A program made the position numbers and the translations under genes. From contig JAKSRY010000017.1 in the NCBI GenBank assembly GCA_024403415.1, forward strand, positions 1 to 44,682: 44,682 nt of DNA. Direction: 5' to 3'. Below the pieces are notes generated by a model that made no database searches, had not been told where the DNA came from, and saw only the letters and a list, made by a program, of their open reading frames with translations. Positions 42,195 to 44,682 of this stretch are shown here, piece by piece (within the stretch, counting starts at the first letter, position 1; each line of letters opens with the position of its first letter). Source of the DNA: Lachnospiraceae bacterium. GTDB taxonomy: Bacteria; Bacillota; Clostridia; Lachnospirales; Lachnospiraceae.

Positions 42195-44630
42195 TTACTT
42201 ATCTGTTCCCTCAACTACACTCATTGCATATCTGACAGTTGCCATCGCATCCTTACCATAAAAATCTGCACCTATCATATCTGCATATTCCTGAGTAAGA
42301 ACTGCACCACCAACACACACCTTAACCCAGGGTGCTTTATCACGAAGCTGCTTGATAGTCTCTTCCATTGCAGGAACTGTAGTTGTCATCAAAGCACTTA
42401 ATCCTACAAGAGGAACATTATCCTTAACTGCTGCCTCAACGATTGTTTCAGGTGGAACATCCTTTCCAAGATCAATTACATCAAATCCGTAATTTTCAAG
42501 AATCAGTTTAACTATATTCTTACCAATATCATGAATATCACCCTGAACTGTTGCTATGACAAACTTGCCTCTCGTTGATGCATCGCTTTGAGATTCTGCC
42601 ATCTTTTTCTTAATCTGCTCGAAAGCACACTGCGAAGCTTCTGCAGCCATAAGAAGCTGTGGAAGATACATTGTTTTATTTTCAAATCCCTTACCTACGA
42701 TATCAAGGGCAGGAATAATCTGCTCATTAACAATTGCAAGCGGTTCCTTTGTTTCAAGCAGTTTAAGTGCTACATTTGCTGACTGCTCCTTAAGACCTTT
42801 AACAATAGCTCTCTGGAGTTCATCCTCCGGTGCTGCCGCGTCTGCATCTTTGGCATTCGCACCACCTGCAGCACTACCAGGTGTACCAGAAGCTGCCACC
42901 ATTGCATATTTTTCTATATTTGTAATGTAATCCGTACAATTATCATCAAGACCGTGCAAAGCTCTGAATGAATAATATACCTTCATCATCTCTGCTGAAT
43001 TAGGGTTCATTATTGCTGCTGACAAGCCATTTTCAAGAGCGATGGCAAAGAAAGAAGCAGTAATCACCTCTCTTAACGGAAGTCCAAAGGATATATTTGA
43101 AACGCCAAGAGAAGTATGACAGCCAAGCTCATGTCTTATCACATTAAGAGCTTTTAATGTCGAAAGAGCGGCTCCCGAATCAGCACTTACAGTCATTGCA
43201 AGTGTGTCAAAGATTAAATCTTTCTTCTGAATTCCGTACTCTGCGGCTCTTTTAATTATCTTCTTGGCAATTGCAATTCTGCCCTCAGCCGTTTCGGGAA
43301 TTCCGTCCTCATCAAGTGTAAGACATACCACAAGTCCGCCATATTTTTTAACAAGAGGGAAGATTTCACTCATTACCTCTTCCTTACCGTTAACGGAATT
43401 AATCATAGCCTTACCATTATATCTTCTAAGAGCTCCCTCCATGGCAACCACATCCGTGGTATCAATCTGAAGCGGAAGGTCAATTATCGACTGAAGCTCA
43501 TAGCTTACAGTCTTAAGCATTAACGGCTCATCTATTTCCGGAAGTCCTACATTAACATCAAGTACATGTGCACCCTTTTCCTGCTGGGTAAGTCCTTCCT
43601 TAAGAATGTAGTCAATATCATTGTTTCGTAATGCTTCCTTAAACTTCTTCTTTCCGGTCGGGTTAATTCTCTCACCGATAAGAATAGGTGAATCGGCAAA
43701 TTCAACAGCATGTGTATAAGAACTGATAAGTGTTTTTCCTTTATCGGTAACCGGCACAGGTGTTAAATCTTTAGTCGCTTCTACTGTTGCCCTGATATAG
43801 TCAGGGGTTGTTCCGCAGCATCCTCCTGCAATGCGAACTCCCTGTTCAACATACTCTCTCATTGTCTCTGAGAATTCCGGCGGATAAACATCAAATACAG
43901 TCTGTCCGTCCACACTTCTTGGAAGACCGGCGTTTGGCTTAAGAAGAACAGGAACTGAGGCATACTCAAGATATTCCTTAACAACACCTGCAAGCTGCTT
44001 TGGTCCAAGTGAGCAATTCATTCCAATCGCATCTGCATGCATACCTTCAAGCATTGCAACCATTGCCGCAGGACTGGCACCGGTCATCAGCTTACCGTCT
44101 TCTCCGTACGCATTTGAAACAAAAACAGGAAGGGCACAGTTTTCCTTGGCTGCAAGAAGTGCCGCCTTGGTATCAAGTGAATCATTCATTGTTTCAATAT
44201 AAACAAGATCGATGTCATATTTTGCACCGATTCTGACTATCTTTGCATAAATATCCACAGCGTCTTCATACTCGAAATCGCCATAGGGCTTAAGCAGTTT
44301 TCCCATTGAGCCTATGTCAAGCGCTACGAATTTCTCCTGTGTTCCTGTGGATAGTTCTGCTGCCTTACGAACATTCTCGACACCTGCTTTGATTACAGCT
44401 TCAAGCTCCTCGTCATCATACTTAAGTGAGTTGGCTCCAAAAGTATTTGTCGATACAATATTTGATCCTGCATCATAATATGCTTTATGAATTGCAATAA
44501 CCTTATCCGGATGAGAAATATTCCATCTTTCCGGTAATTCACCGGGTTTCAGGCCTTCCTTTTGAAGAAGTGTTCCCATACCTCCATCAAGGTAAACTAT
44601 ATGATCTTTTAAGTAATCTAAAACTTTCAC
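42195..44630 (-). CDS. metH: Cobalamin-dependent methionine synthase, short form
   Basis: An 811-residue enzyme. In order: homocysteine methyltransferase domain (VYLDGGMGTLLQKEG; zinc cysteines in GMNCSLGP and IAGGCCGTTPDY), a pterin-binding methyltetrahydrofolate domain (ILIGERINPTGKKKFKEAL, VLDVNVGLPEID), a B12 cap and a Rossmann B12 domain with the ligand His700 in VQGDIHDIGKNIVK. It stops there: the C-terminal S-adenosylmethionine reactivation domain of E. coli-type MetH (~1200 aa) is absent, as in many clostridia. An Ala/Gly-rich insert (SGTPGSAAGGANAKDADAAA) precedes the cap. The GTG start at 44630 follows AGAGGAAAA. Confidence 0.93.
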   Translation of the reverse strand: MKVLDYLKDHIVYLDGGMGTLLQKEGLKPGELPERWNISHPDKVIAIHKAYYDAGSNIVSTNTFGANSLKYDDEELEAVIKAGVENVRKAAELSTGTQEKFVALDIGSMGKLLKPYGDFEYEDAVDIYAKIVRIGAKYDIDLVYIETMNDSLDTKAALLAAKENCALPVFVSNAYGEDGKLMTGASPAAMVAMLEGMHADAIGMNCSLGPKQLAGVVKEYLEYASVPVLLKPNAGLPRSVDGQTVFDVYPPEFSETMREYVEQGVRIAGGCCGTTPDYIRATVEATKDLTPVPVTDKGKTLISSYTHAVEFADSPILIGERINPTGKKKFKEALRNNDIDYILKEGLTQQEKGAHVLDVNVGLPEIDEPLMLKTVSYELQSIIDLPLQIDTTDVVAMEGALRRYNGKAMINSVNGKEEVMSEIFPLVKKYGGLVVCLTLDEDGIPETAEGRIAIAKKIIKRAAEYGIQKKDLIFDTLAMTVSADSGAALSTLKALNVIRHELGCHTSLGVSNISFGLPLREVITASFFAIALENGLSAAIMNPNSAEMMKVYYSFRALHGLDDNCTDYITNIEKYAMVAASGTPGSAAGGANAKDADAAAPEDELQRAIVKGLKEQSANVALKLLETKEPLAIVNEQIIPALDIVGKGFENKTMYLPQLLMAAEASQCAFEQIKKKMAESQSDASTRGKFVIATVQGDIHDIGKNIVKLILENYGFDVIDLGKDVPPETIVEAAVKDNVPLVGLSALMTTTVPAMEETIKQLRDKAPWVKVCVGGAVLTQEYADMIGADFYGKDAMATVRYAMSVVEGTDK

Positions 44631-44656
44631 TTATTTTCCTCTTTTGCCCTAGTTCT

Positions 44657-44662
44657 ATTATA
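44657..44662 (-). promoter_or_regulatory. Possible metH -10 box
   Basis: TATAAT on the minus strand, about 27 nt before the metH start. The -35 would fall at or past the window edge. Confidence 0.4.
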
Positions 44663-44682
44663 TTGGTCTTCTCTATTAGTCT

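Overview
The window reads as a chromosomal segment from a low-GC anaerobic Firmicute, most likely a gut or rumen Lachnospiraceae. The evidence is the gene content (group-B-type [FeFe] hydrogenase, GH94 phosphorylase, clostripain-family peptidase, short cobalamin-dependent methionine synthase, AddAB-like nucleases), strong AGGAGG-type ribosome binding sites and a CIRCE heat-shock operator. The genus is not resolved. Most genes lie on the minus strand. No rRNA, tRNA or CRISPR array was seen.

Left accessory region (1-8150). At the extreme left edge is what looks like the 5' end of a group IIC intron, placed directly behind a Rho-independent terminator. Next come an HNH nuclease plus DGQHR-domain gene pair, a small ribbon-helix-helix repressor with an inverted-repeat operator, an orphan Tn916-type excisionase with direct repeats, a decayed DUF4160/DUF2442/HTH module with a 26-bp palindromic operator, and a GNAT acetyltransferase. 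A REP-associated transposase (RAYT) follows, with five REP-like copies around it that touch the ends of neighbouring genes. Citrate synthase has a long structured 5' leader with a terminator, a candidate riboswitch or attenuator of unknown ligand.

Middle region (8150-23690). A chemoreceptor, a gutted MATE pseudogene and an AddB-AddA-like helicase/nuclease pair come first. They are followed by a compact set of poorly characterised genes: a cysteine-motif protein and a CbbX/SpoVK-like AAA+ ATPase in one operon, a divergent WYL-domain regulator, an unknown 224-aa protein, and a Lon-like AAA+ ATPase without a protease domain. This set is the best candidate here for an undescribed ATP-driven system. 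A TIR-transmembrane-propeller protein at 30.1-32.5 kb is a second candidate.

Right region (23690-44682). This part holds mostly housekeeping and metabolic genes: argininosuccinate synthase, a repeat-bearing clostripain-family peptidase, a lipoprotein, CIRCE-controlled Hsp20, a flagellin-derived mini-ORF, a phosphodiesterase and 2H phosphoesterase pair, queuosine genes (transporter and QueF) translationally coupled to an unusual TauE/SafE-esterase fusion, the hydrogenase, the GH94 enzyme and MetH. A dispersed intergenic repeat occurs three times, each time right beside an intrinsic terminator.
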